From NCBI GenBank assembly GCA_016722705.1, contig JADKGN010000005.1, positions 248,001-312,000 of the forward strand: a stretch of DNA of 64,000 nt, read 5' to 3'. This stretch comes from Candidatus Dechloromonas phosphoritropha. GTDB lineage: Bacteria; Pseudomonadota; Gammaproteobacteria; Burkholderiales; Rhodocyclaceae. Under the pieces are notes generated by a model that saw nothing but the letters and a program-made list of their open reading frames with translations, searched no databases and had not been told where the DNA came from. Shown here piece by piece: positions 27,043 to 36,276 of this stretch (position 1 is its first letter; the number at the start of each line of letters is the position of its first letter). The position numbers and the translations under genes are program-made.

Positions 27043-29597
27043 ACCTTCAGCCGTTCCATCAGATCGGCTTCGAGCTGGATACGGCGGCGGCTCAGTCTGA
27101 GGTTGTCGCCACTGATCAGGAAGACGTCTTCCACCCGTTCACCGAGCGTCGAGATCTTGGCTGTGTGCAGGTTGGCCCCGTGCTCGGCGAGGGTGGTCGC
27201 GACCGTGTAGAGGAGTCCGGGACGGTCGGCGGCGGTCAGCGTCAGGACGTAATTGGTGCCCCTTTCGTCGGGCTGGATGCTGGCCTCGGCCTTCATCGGA
27301 AAATTTCTGACCTGACGCGACAGACGGCCTGCCGACGGCGCCTCCGGTGGAGTCTGGCGGTACAGGCGGTCGGTGAGTTCGTGCTCGACGTAGGAAATCA
27401 TCTCACGGTCGCTGTGTTGCTCGGCGACATTGAGCAGGACAAAGCTGTCGAGCGCATAGCCGTGGGACGTCGTGTGAATCTTGGCGTCGACGATGCTGTA
27501 GCCGGACCGCGCGAAGAAGGCGACGATGCGGACGAACAGATCGGGCTGATCCCTGGTGTAGACAAATACCTGGAGGCCCTCGCCATCCTGATGGAGGCGG
27601 GCGCGCACGACCGGCTTGTCGATGAAGATCCGGTAATGCAGCGAACGCGTGTGCCAGGCGATTTCTTCGGCCGAATGGCGCAGGAAATAGACGGTATCGA
27701 GTTCTTTCCACAGGCGTTGGTGCACCGTTTCCGGCAGCGCGAAGAAACGCAGCAGGCGTATGGCCTCGGCCTGCCTTTCAGCGATGATGCCCTGCGCCGC
27801 CGGCTGGCTGTCGCAGCCGAGATTGTCGAGCGTCAGATGGTAGAGGTCGGCCAGCAACTTGCCTTTCCAGTTATTCCACACCTTGGGGCTGGTGCCGCGA
27901 ATGTCGGCGTGCGTCAGCAGGTAGAGGGCAGTCAGGTGACGGGCGTCACCGACCAGGCGGCCAAAGGCAGCAATCGCCTCGGGGTCGGAAAGATCTTCCT
28001 TCTGGGCGACCTGCGACATGACGAGATGGTGGCGAACCAGCCAGACGACCAGTTCGGTGTCCGCGGCTGACATTTCGTGAGCTTCGCAGAAGGCTTGGGC
28101 ATCGACGGTGCCGAGTTCCGAGTGATCGCCGCGGCGCCCCTTGGCAATGTCGTGGAAAATCGCCGCAACGTAGAGCAGCCAGGGCCGGTCGAATCCGGTG
28201 ATCGCGCGCGAGCAGATCGGGTACTCGTGGGCAAATTCGGTCATCGCGAAGCGCCGGATGTTCCGTAAAACCTGCAGGATGTGCTGGTCGACCGTGTAAA
28301 CGTGGAACAGGTCGTGCTGCATCTGCCCGACGATGCGTCCGAAGGCTGGCAGATAGGCGCCGAGGATATCGAGCTGGTTCATCCGGCGAAATTCATGCAC
28401 GACCCCGCGCTCGCCCTGCAACAGCTTCAGGAAGGCTACGCGATTGGCCGGGTTCGCCCGAAACTCCGGGGTGATCAATTCACGAGCCCGCCACAGGGCA
28501 CGCAGCGTCCTGGCGGTCATGCCGTGGAGATCGGAGTTTTCCTGCATGATCAGGAAACTAACAAAAATCAGCGCCGTATTGCCAGCGAAGGCGTCGTCGT
28601 CGCGGATGTCGAGCAGTCCGCCGACCGACTGAAAATTGGCGTCGATCGGCTGAGGCATCTGCTGGTTTTCGGGCGCCAGCGCCGCGCCGATGTTCTGCAA
28701 GAGTATGGTGTTGGCCAGGGTGATTGCCTTGGCATTGCGGTAATAGCCCTGCATCAGCCGCTCAGAGGCGCGCTTGGCCGGGGTCGATTCGAGACCGTGC
28801 TCGGCTGCCAGCGCGTTCTGGTAATCGAACAGCAGCCGGTCCTCGTGGCGCCCGGTCATCAGGTGCAGGCGGATGCGCAGGTGTTGCAGGTACTCCTCGC
28901 AGCGCCTGGCATGCACGCACTCCTCGCTGGTCAGGAAGCCGTGCCGTTCGAGGTCGGCCCAGGTCTGGCCGTAACCGGCCGCATTCGCCGTCCAGAAGAT
29001 TGCCTGAAGGTCGCGCAGGCCGCCTGGCGCTTCCTTGATGCTGGGTTCCAGGCTGTACGGCGTGTCGTTGTAACGCAGGTGCCGTTCCTGCTGCTCGAGC
29101 CGCTTGCGTTCGAAGAAAACGAGCGGGTCGAGGTTGCCGCGCAACCGCTTCGCGAAGGCGGTGAACAGGTCCTTGTTGCCGGTCAGTAGACGGGACTCGA
29201 GCAGGGCGGTCTGGATGGTGATGTCGCCGGCTGCCGCATCGAGGCATTCCTGGATCGTGCGCACGCTGTGCCCGATTTCAAGCCCGATGTCCCAGAAGTT
29301 GCCAACCAGCGTCTCCAGCCTTTCCTGCACTGTGGCGCCGGGTTCCTGCGGCAGGAGGATGAGCAGGTCGATGTCCGAGGCGGGGTAGAGTTCTCCGCGC
29401 CCATAGCCACCGACCGCGGCAAGCGTCAGCGAGGCGGGAAAGTCGAGGCTGGTCCACAGCCGGGCAAGGACGTCGTCGACCATCAGGCACCGATTCGTGA
29501 GCAGGGCCGCGGCATCGTTGGTTTGTGCATAGTCCGCGAACAGGCCTTCCTGCGCGGTCTTGACCTCGCTGCGCAGTGCCGCGACATCGATGCTCAT
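27039..29597 (-). CDS. glnD: Bifunctional uridylyltransferase/uridylyl-removing enzyme (PII regulator)
   Basis: 852 residues from the ATG at 29597 (MSIDVAALRSEVKTAQ). Nucleotidyltransferase domain (GGYGRGELYPASDIDLLIL), the GlnD helical domain (KRLEQQERHLRYNDTPYSLE), an HD phosphohydrolase domain (VDQHILQVLRN, AAIFHDIAKGRRGDHSE) and two C-terminal ACT domains (LHTAKISTLGERVEDVFLI in the second). It uridylylates and de-uridylylates PII proteins in response to glutamine. The start overlaps the map stop (TGATG). Confidence 0.96.
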   Translation of the reverse strand: MSIDVAALRSEVKTAQEGLFADYAQTNDAAALLTNRCLMVDDVLARLWTSLDFPASLTLAAVGGYGRGELYPASDIDLLILLPQEPGATVQERLETLVGNFWDIGLEIGHSVRTIQECLDAAAGDITIQTALLESRLLTGNKDLFTAFAKRLRGNLDPLVFFERKRLEQQERHLRYNDTPYSLEPSIKEAPGGLRDLQAIFWTANAAGYGQTWADLERHGFLTSEECVHARRCEEYLQHLRIRLHLMTGRHEDRLLFDYQNALAAEHGLESTPAKRASERLMQGYYRNAKAITLANTILLQNIGAALAPENQQMPQPIDANFQSVGGLLDIRDDDAFAGNTALIFVSFLIMQENSDLHGMTARTLRALWRARELITPEFRANPANRVAFLKLLQGERGVVHEFRRMNQLDILGAYLPAFGRIVGQMQHDLFHVYTVDQHILQVLRNIRRFAMTEFAHEYPICSRAITGFDRPWLLYVAAIFHDIAKGRRGDHSELGTVDAQAFCEAHEMSAADTELVVWLVRHHLVMSQVAQKEDLSDPEAIAAFGRLVGDARHLTALYLLTHADIRGTSPKVWNNWKGKLLADLYHLTLDNLGCDSQPAAQGIIAERQAEAIRLLRFFALPETVHQRLWKELDTVYFLRHSAEEIAWHTRSLHYRIFIDKPVVRARLHQDGEGLQVFVYTRDQPDLFVRIVAFFARSGYSIVDAKIHTTSHGYALDSFVLLNVAEQHSDREMISYVEHELTDRLYRQTPPEAPSAGRLSRQVRNFPMKAEASIQPDERGTNYVLTLTAADRPGLLYTVATTLAEHGANLHTAKISTLGERVEDVFLISGDNLRLSRRRIQLEADLMERLKV

Positions 29598-30397
29598 CAG
29601 GCGATCCAGTCGGGCTTTGGACGGCATCCGGCGGAGAGTGTCAGGACCTCGTGGCCGGTAGCGGTGACCAGCACGGTGTGTTCCCATTGCGCGGAGAGGC
29701 TGTGGTCCTTGGTGACTATGGTCCAGCCGTCGGCCATTTCGCGGATGGCGGCCTTGCCGGCATTGATCATCGGCTCGATGGTGAAGATCATGCCGGACTC
29801 CATCAGCGGACCGGTGCCGGACTTGCCGTAGTGGGTCACCTGCGGATCCTCGTGGAAATTGACGCCAATGCCGTGCCCGCAGTATTCCCGCACGACCGAG
29901 TAACCGCTTTTCTCGGCATGCTTCTGGATGATGGCGCCGATGTCGCCGATGTGTCCGCCGGGCCGCACCACGGAGATGCCAAGCCACAGGCATTCAAAGG
30001 TGATTTCGCAGAGTCGTCTTGCCTGGATCGAGGCATCGCCGATCAGGTACATGCGGCTGGTGTCGCCATGGTAGCCATCCTTGATCGGAGTGACGTCGAG
30101 ATTGACGATGTCGCCGTTCTTGAGGATGCGATCACCGGGCACGCCGTGGCAGACTTGGTAATTGACCGAGGCACAGATCGATTTCGGGTAGGGGTTGTAA
30201 CCCTTGGGCGCGTAATTCAGCGGCGCGGGAATGGCGCCCTGCACGTTGACCGTGTAGTCATGGCAGAGGCGATCCAGCTCATTGGTTGTCACGCCGGCCC
30301 TGACGAATGGCTCTATATAGTCGAGCACTTCCGAAGCAAGGCGCCCGGCGACGCGCATCTTTTCAATTTCCCGTGGTGTCTTGATGGAAATGCTCAT
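29597..30397 (-). CDS. map: Methionine aminopeptidase type I
   Basis: 266 residues from the ATG at 30397 (MSISIKTPREIEKMRVAGRL). Metal ligands of the pita-bread fold are visible: DIVNLDVTPIKDGYHGDTS (two Asp), EYCGHGIGVNFHEDP (His), and the Glu residues in IFTIEPMIN and TAQWEHTV-like SAQWEHTVLV. It removes N-terminal methionine from new proteins. Map upstream of glnD and near rpsB is a common proteobacterial arrangement. Confidence 0.96.
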   Translation of the reverse strand: MSISIKTPREIEKMRVAGRLASEVLDYIEPFVRAGVTTNELDRLCHDYTVNVQGAIPAPLNYAPKGYNPYPKSICASVNYQVCHGVPGDRILKNGDIVNLDVTPIKDGYHGDTSRMYLIGDASIQARRLCEITFECLWLGISVVRPGGHIGDIGAIIQKHAEKSGYSVVREYCGHGIGVNFHEDPQVTHYGKSGTGPLMESGMIFTIEPMINAGKAAIREMADGWTIVTKDHSLSAQWEHTVLVTATGHEVLTLSAGCRPKPDWIA

Positions 30398-30513
30398 GGC
30401 GGAGGCTGGCGGAAAGGTTGCGAGGGGGCCAAGGATAAAGTATTGGCAGTCATTCTCAAAGCCGGCGGCGCGAGTGGCATAATCCCACGTTTGTGATTTG
30501 AGGTTGGGAAACG

Positions 30514-31425
30514 ATGAGCATCCTTCTCCTGGGCAAGGACGGTCAGGTTGGCTGGCAGTTGCAGCGCTCACTGGCGCCGCATGGCCCAGTCATCACCTGC
30601 GGCCATGCCGACTGCGATCTAAACGATCTCGATCGATTGCGTTTGCTGGTCAGGCAGATCGGTCCATCAGTCATCGTCAACGCGGCGGCCTACACGGCGG
30701 TTGATCGGGCCGAAGCCGAACCCGAACTGGCCATGCGCATCAATGGCGAGGCGCCGGGCGTCCTGGCGCAGGAGGCGGCAAGGCTCGGCGCGTTGCTGGT
30801 CCATTACTCGACCGATTATGTCTTTGATGGCAAGAAGCCGGCGCCCTACGTCGAGAGCGACCCGAGCGCTCCGCTGAGCGTCTACGGCCGCAGTAAGCTG
30901 GCGGGCGAGGAGGCGATCCAGGCTGCGGGCTGCAAGTCCGTCATCTTCAGGACTAGCTGGGTGTTTGGCGCGCGCGGCGAAAATTTCGCCAAGACCATCC
31001 TGCGCCTGGCGCACGAGAAGCGGACACTGAATGTGGTCAGCGATCAGATTGGCTCGCCGACGCCGGCGGCGTTGATCGCCACCGTGACCGGCATCGTGCT
31101 CGCCATGCTGCGTCAGGGCCACGCGATGAACCGCGAGACACAGCGACGCTACCACCTCTGTTGCGGTCGACCGGTCAGTTGGCACGAATTTGCCCGCACC
31201 ATCGTCAAGTTAGCCGGCGCAACGCCGGGCTTCGACCTGCGTCTTAAGCCTGGGGCGATAATCGCCATTCCGGGCAGCGAGTATCCCGCTGCCGCTGCCC
31301 GTCCGGCCAATTCGCGGCTCGACTGCTCGCGCCTTGAGAAAGAGTTCGGCTTGCAGATGCCGGACTGGCAACCCCATCTCGTGCGCATGCTGCAACTGCT
31401 TGCACTGACACAGAACGGCTATTGA
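30514..31425 (+). CDS. rfbD: dTDP-4-dehydrorhamnose reductase
   Basis: 303 residues. Extended short-chain dehydrogenase: Rossmann motif LLLGKDGQVGWQLQR, the RmlD pattern VIVNAAAYTAVDRAEAE, STDYVFDG, and the catalytic Tyr-Lys in SVYGRSKLAGE. It performs the last step of dTDP-L-rhamnose synthesis. The other rml genes are not nearby. It sits between map (divergent) and rpsB. Confidence 0.92.
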   Translation: MSILLLGKDGQVGWQLQRSLAPHGPVITCGHADCDLNDLDRLRLLVRQIGPSVIVNAAAYTAVDRAEAEPELAMRINGEAPGVLAQEAARLGALLVHYSTDYVFDGKKPAPYVESDPSAPLSVYGRSKLAGEEAIQAAGCKSVIFRTSWVFGARGENFAKTILRLAHEKRTLNVVSDQIGSPTPAALIATVTGIVLAMLRQGHAMNRETQRRYHLCCGRPVSWHEFARTIVKLAGATPGFDLRLKPGAIIAIPGSEYPAAAARPANSRLDCSRLEKEFGLQMPDWQPHLVRMLQLLALTQNGY

Positions 31426-31448
31426 GCTTTCTCTGCACCGCTCGGCAA

Positions 31449-31457
31449 TGCTACAAT
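31449..31457 (+). promoter_or_regulatory. Candidate extended -10 promoter of the rpsB operon
   Basis: TGCTACAAT (extended -10, hexamer TACAAT at 31452-31457) just after rfbD, with no good -35 at 16-18 bases. It would give a leader of about 150 bases containing the structure at 31537-31606. Confidence 0.45.
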
Positions 31458-31536
31458 TCAAAAGTTTTTTCGCGGCGAAAGTCTCGAAGAAGCGGTTGCA
31501 CGCGAGCTGCGCGCAATCAATCCACACATCCGCAGA

Positions 31537-31606
31537 TTAAGGGTGTCCGCCAGATTTCAGGAATGGCGGGCGTTTCAGGCGGGTGGCGGTTCAACCCTTA
31601 AAGGAG
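31537..31606 (+). promoter_or_regulatory. Structured leader over the rpsB ribosome-binding site
   Basis: TTAAGGGT (31537-31544) pairs perfectly with ACCCTTAA (31594-31601), whose last base is the first of the Shine-Dalgarno AAGGAG (31601-31606). Inside this stem CCGCCA (31547-31552) can pair with TGGCGG at 31564-31569 or with an identical TGGCGG at 31584-31589, two mutually exclusive hairpins. The position suits autoregulation by ribosomal protein S2, which is known for rpsB leaders in gammaproteobacteria; here it is inference. Confidence 0.55.
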
Positions 31607-31613
31607 TTCTCGT

Positions 31614-32363
31614 ATGTCCGTAACCATGCGTCAAATGCTGGAGGCCGGTGTTCATTTCGGTCACCAGACCCGCTTCTGGTGCCCCAAGATGGCTCCGTAC
31701 ATCTTCGGCGCCCGCAACAAGATTCACATCGTCAACCTCGAACAGACCTTGGCCAAGTACAACGAAGCCATGGCCTTCGTGAAGAAGCTGTCCGCCAACC
31801 GCGGTACCATCCTGTTCGTCGGCACCAAGCGCCAGGCGCGCGAGATTGTGTCCGAGGAGGCGCGGCGTGCCGGCGCGCCTTTTGTCGACCAGCGCTGGCT
31901 CGGCGGCATGTTGACCAACTTCAAGACGGTCAAGACCTCGATCAAGCGCCTCAAGGAAATGGAGTTGGCGGTCGAGGCCGGCGACCTCGAGCGCATGCCC
32001 AAGAAGGAGGCGCTGACTTTCCGTCGCGAAATGGAAAAGCTGCAGAAGTCGATCGGCGGCATCAAGGAAATGCCTGGCCTGCCGGATGCCATCTTCGTCA
32101 TCGACGTCGGCTACCACAAGATTGCGATCACCGAAGCCAGCAAGCTCGGTGTGCCGATCATCGGGGTCGTCGATACCAATCATTCGCCGGTTGGCATCAA
32201 CTATGTTATCCCGGGCAACGATGACTCATCGCGAGCCATCCAGCTTTACGCCCGTGGCGTCGCCGATGCCATCCTCGAAGGCCGCAGCAACTTCGTTCAG
32301 GAAATCGTCGCTACCGTTGGTGATGACGAGTTCGTCGAATTCCAGGATGAAGCGGTGGAATGA
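31614..32363 (+). CDS. rpsB: 30S ribosomal protein S2
   Basis: 249 residues, full length. MSVTMRQMLEAGVHFGHQTR and the S2 signatures (FWCPKMAPYIFGARN, FVDQRWLGGMLTNFKT, PIIGVVDTNHSPVGINYVIP) are clear. Start supported by AAGGAG eight bases upstream. First gene of the long translation/envelope operon; a hairpin separates it from tsf. Confidence 0.98.
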   Translation: MSVTMRQMLEAGVHFGHQTRFWCPKMAPYIFGARNKIHIVNLEQTLAKYNEAMAFVKKLSANRGTILFVGTKRQAREIVSEEARRAGAPFVDQRWLGGMLTNFKTVKTSIKRLKEMELAVEAGDLERMPKKEALTFRREMEKLQKSIGGIKEMPGLPDAIFVIDVGYHKIAITEASKLGVPIIGVVDTNHSPVGINYVIPGNDDSSRAIQLYARGVADAILEGRSNFVQEIVATVGDDEFVEFQDEAVE

Positions 32364-32371
32364 GTCCGCAG

Positions 32372-32394
32372 TGGCGGGGTACACAGCCCCGCCA
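32372..32394 (+). terminator. Hairpin between rpsB and tsf (attenuator or processing site)
   Basis: TGGCGGGG and CCCCGCCA form a perfect 8-bp stem around a 7-base loop, nine bases after the rpsB stop. What follows (GTTTGAAAAG) is not a strong U tract, so partial termination or RNA stabilisation is likelier than full termination. Confidence 0.5.
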
Positions 32395-32419
32395 GTTTGA
32401 AAAGACCAGGAGAACAAGT

Positions 32420-33349
32420 ATGGTGGCAATCACCGCAAGCATGGTGTCTGAACTGCGCGGCAAGACCGACGCACCCATGATGGAATGCAAGAAGGCCCTC
32501 ACCGAAGCGGACGGCGACATGGCCAAGGCGGAAGAAATCCTCCGCGTCAAGTTGGGCAACAAGGCGAGCAAGGCGGCTTCCCGCATTGCCGCGGAAGGCG
32601 TGCTCGGCCTCTATCTTTCGGCGGACGGCAAGCTCGGTGCCCTCGTCGAAGTGAATAGCGAAACTGATTTCGTCGCCAGGAACGACGAATTCATCGCCCT
32701 GGCCAAGGGTTGTGCCGAACTGGCGGCGACCCGCGACCCGGCCGATGTCGCGGCGCTGTCGGCGCTGCCGATGGGTGAGGGCACGGTGGAATCGACCCGC
32801 TCGGCTCTGGTCGGCAAGATCGGCGAAAACATGACGATCCGCCGTTTTGCACGTATCGCGGCGAGCGGCAAGCTGCTCTCCTACGTTCATGGCGGGTCCA
32901 AAATCGGCGTACTGGTCGATGTCATCGGTGGTGACGACCAGCTGGGCAAGGATCTGGCGATGCACATCGCAGCTTCCAAGCCGAAATCCCTGGATGCGTC
33001 GGGGGTGCCTGCCGAGTTGATCGAAATGGAGCGTGCGGTCGCCACTGGCAAGGCCGCCGAAGATGCGAGAAAAGCCCAAGAAGAGGGCAAGAAGCCGCAG
33101 TCGGAAGATATCGTGGCGAAGCGCATTGAAGGTTCGGTACAGAAATTCCTCAAGGAGGTCACCCTGCTCGGTCAGGTGTTCGTCAAGGCTGAAGACGGCA
33201 AGCAGACGATCGAACAACTGCTTAAGGCCAAGGGCGCGTCGGTGGCCGGCTTCACGCTGTTCATGGTCGGCGAGGGTATCGAGAAGAGGGTGGATGATTT
33301 CGCCGCCGAAGTGGCTGCCCAGGCTGCTGCTGCCGCCGCCAAGATTTAA
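32420..33349 (+). CDS. tsf: Elongation factor Ts
   Basis: 309 residues from the ATG at 32420 (MVAITASMVSELRGKTDAPM), with CAGGAG upstream. The upstream open frame is not used. Conserved ECKKALTEADGDMAKAEE, then EVNSETDFVARNDEF. It recycles EF-Tu by nucleotide exchange. Ends in an alanine-rich tail. Confidence 0.97.
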   Translation: MVAITASMVSELRGKTDAPMMECKKALTEADGDMAKAEEILRVKLGNKASKAASRIAAEGVLGLYLSADGKLGALVEVNSETDFVARNDEFIALAKGCAELAATRDPADVAALSALPMGEGTVESTRSALVGKIGENMTIRRFARIAASGKLLSYVHGGSKIGVLVDVIGGDDQLGKDLAMHIAASKPKSLDASGVPAELIEMERAVATGKAAEDARKAQEEGKKPQSEDIVAKRIEGSVQKFLKEVTLLGQVFVKAEDGKQTIEQLLKAKGASVAGFTLFMVGEGIEKRVDDFAAEVAAQAAAAAAKI

Positions 33350-33365
33350 TCCGCAGGGAAACGCC

Positions 33366-34082
33366 ATGACCACGGCCCGGTACAAACGCATCCTTCTGAA
33401 ACTTTCGGGTGAGGCCCTGATGGGCAACGACACCTACGGCATCAATCCGCTGACCATCGCGGAGATCGTCGCGGAGATCAAGATGGTTGCCGACCTCGGC
33501 GTGGAAATCGGCGTCGTCATCGGCGGTGGCAACATCTTTCGCGGAATGGCTGGTACAGCAACCGGCATGGATCGGGCGACCGCAGATTATATGGGCATGC
33601 TGGCCACGGTGATGAATGCGATGGCCCTCTCCGATGCGATGCGTCAGGTGGGCCTGAATGCTCGGGTACAGTCGGCCCTGCGTATCGAGCAGGTGGTCGA
33701 GCCGTACATTCGCGGCAAGGCTATCCGCTATCTGGAGGAAGGCAGGGTAGTCATCTTCGGCGCCGGGACCGGCAACCCTTTCTTCACGACTGACACCGCC
33801 GCCGCATTGCGCGGATCGGAAATCGGCGCAGAAATCGTGCTCAAGGCGACCAAGGTAGATGGCATCTATTCAGCCGATCCGAAGAAGGATCCTGCCGCGA
33901 TCCGCTTCGACAGGATCAGCTTCAACGATGCGATCGCGAGGAATCTCGCGGTCATGGATGCCACCGCGTTTGCTCTGTGCCGCGATCAGAAATTGCCGAT
34001 CAACGTGTTCTCAATTTTCAAGGCCGGCGCGCTGAAGCGCGTGGTCTGTGGGGAAGATGAGGGTACGCTGGTCTATTGTTGA
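33366..34082 (+). CDS. pyrH: Uridylate kinase
   Basis: 238 residues from the ATG at 33366 (MTTARYKRILLKLSGEALMG). Amino-acid-kinase fold: KLSGEAL, GVVIGGGNIFRG, VVIFGAGTGNPFFTTDTAAA, KATKVDGIYSADPKKDP. It phosphorylates UMP to UDP. Sixteen bases after tsf in the usual order. Confidence 0.97.
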   Translation: MTTARYKRILLKLSGEALMGNDTYGINPLTIAEIVAEIKMVADLGVEIGVVIGGGNIFRGMAGTATGMDRATADYMGMLATVMNAMALSDAMRQVGLNARVQSALRIEQVVEPYIRGKAIRYLEEGRVVIFGAGTGNPFFTTDTAAALRGSEIGAEIVLKATKVDGIYSADPKKDPAAIRFDRISFNDAIARNLAVMDATAFALCRDQKLPINVFSIFKAGALKRVVCGEDEGTLVYC

Positions 34083-34093
34083 TGGAGAAACCG

Positions 34094-34651
34094 ATGATTC
34101 CTGAACTCAAGAAGAATGCCGAGAACAAGATGCAGAAGACGCTGGAGTCGCTGCGAGGTGATCTGCTGAAGATTCGTACCGGCCGCGCCCACACCGGGCT
34201 GCTGGATCATGTCCTGGTCGACTATTATGGCTCGCTTATGCCGGTAAACCAGGTTGCCAACATCACCTTGGTCGATGCTCGCACCATAGGCGTGCAACCT
34301 TGGGAGAAGAGCATGGTACAGAAGGTCGAAAAGGCGATTCGCGACTCCGATCTCGGCCTCAATCCCGCTTCTCAAGGGGAACTGATACGGGTGCCGATGC
34401 CGGCGCTGACCGAAGAGCGGCGCAAGGAAATGATCAAGGTCGTCAAGCACGAAGGCGAAAACGCAAGGGTGGCGATCCGCAATCTGCGCCGTGACGCCAT
34501 CACTCACCTCAAGGATGCGCTGAAAAAGGGAGAGATTTCCGAGGATGACGAGCGCAGGGCGCAGGACGATATCCAGAAACTCACCGACCGGCACATTGCC
34601 GATGTCGACAAGATGCTCGGCCAGAAAGAGGTCGAGTTGATGCAGGTTTGA
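34094..34651 (+). CDS. frr: Ribosome recycling factor
   Basis: 185 residues from the ATG at 34094 (MIPELKKNAENKMQKTLESL), with GGAG nine bases upstream; an ATG at 34082 is less likely. Conserved LRTGRAHTGLLD-like KIRTGRAHTGLLDHV, and VQPWEKSMVQKVEKAI. It splits post-termination ribosomes together with EF-G. Confidence 0.97.
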   Translation: MIPELKKNAENKMQKTLESLRGDLLKIRTGRAHTGLLDHVLVDYYGSLMPVNQVANITLVDARTIGVQPWEKSMVQKVEKAIRDSDLGLNPASQGELIRVPMPALTEERRKEMIKVVKHEGENARVAIRNLRRDAITHLKDALKKGEISEDDERRAQDDIQKLTDRHIADVDKMLGQKEVELMQV

Positions 34652-34679
34652 CTGACGCTTCAGGCTGACCGCAGGCTAC

Positions 34680-35436
<757 letters not shown>

Positions 35437-35444
<8 letters not shown>

Positions 35445-36276
35445 AACTCGTGTGATTACGGCATTGGTCCTGGTGGCGTTGCTGCTGCCCAGCCTCTTCC
35501 TGCTACCCCCGGCCTACTGGGCCTTGCTGGCGGCTGTTTTCATCGGTGTCGCAGGCTGGGAATGGGGCGGCCTCCTCGGTCTGGGCGATCTGCGACGCCT
35601 TTTTCTCGGTGGGGCGCTCACGGCTTTCTGCGCGGCCGTTTCGCTGCTCGCGCCGGCGGCGATGGGAGTCGGCGGGTCGGGGGGTGAGGCATCTTCGGCG
35701 TGGGTCGTTGCCACCTATCTGGTGGCGGCGGGTTTCTGGGGTGTGCTCGTGCCTTTCTGGCTGCGTGTGAAATGGCATCTGCCCCACGGCTTGGCAGGTA
35801 TTCTGGCGGGCTTCGTGGTCCTCTTCCCGACCTGGCTCGCTTTGGTCCAGCTCAGAATCCCTGGCCCTGGCGTCCTGCTGGCCGTGCTAGCCGTAGTCTG
35901 GATGGCCGACGTGGCGGCCTATTTTTCCGGAAGAGCCTTCGGCAAGCGCAAGCTGGCGCCCTCGATCAGTCCCGGCAAGACCTGGGAAGGCGCCATCGGC
36001 GCGGCAGTTGGCGTGGTGCTCTACGGGATTGCCTTGCGCATCGGGTTCGCCTTCACGCCGGTCAGTTTGCCGTTATGGGTGATCTGTCTGCTGGGCGTTA
36101 CGGCGGTCAGCGTCGTCGGCGACCTGTTCGAGTCGATGCTCAAGCGGCAGGCCGGAATCAAGGACAGCAGCAATGTGCTGCCCGGACACGGTGGCGTGCT
36201 CGACCGCATCGACAGCCTGACCTCGACGCTGCCCGTGGTGGCGTTTCTCTGGCTGTTGCTACGGGGTCACGGGTGA
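35437..36276 (+). CDS. cdsA: Phosphatidate cytidylyltransferase
   Basis: 279 residues from the ATG at 35437 (MLRTRVITALVLVALLL). A multi-pass membrane protein with about eight hydrophobic segments. The CdsA signature is near the C terminus (GDLFESMLKRQAGIKDSSN, then LPGHGGVLDRIDSL). It makes CDP-diacylglycerol. The stop overlaps the dxr start (GTGA). Confidence 0.95.

Noticed and set aside
29598..29993. N-terminal extension of glnD
   Set aside because: It lies inside map in another frame; the GlnD family N terminus begins at 29597.
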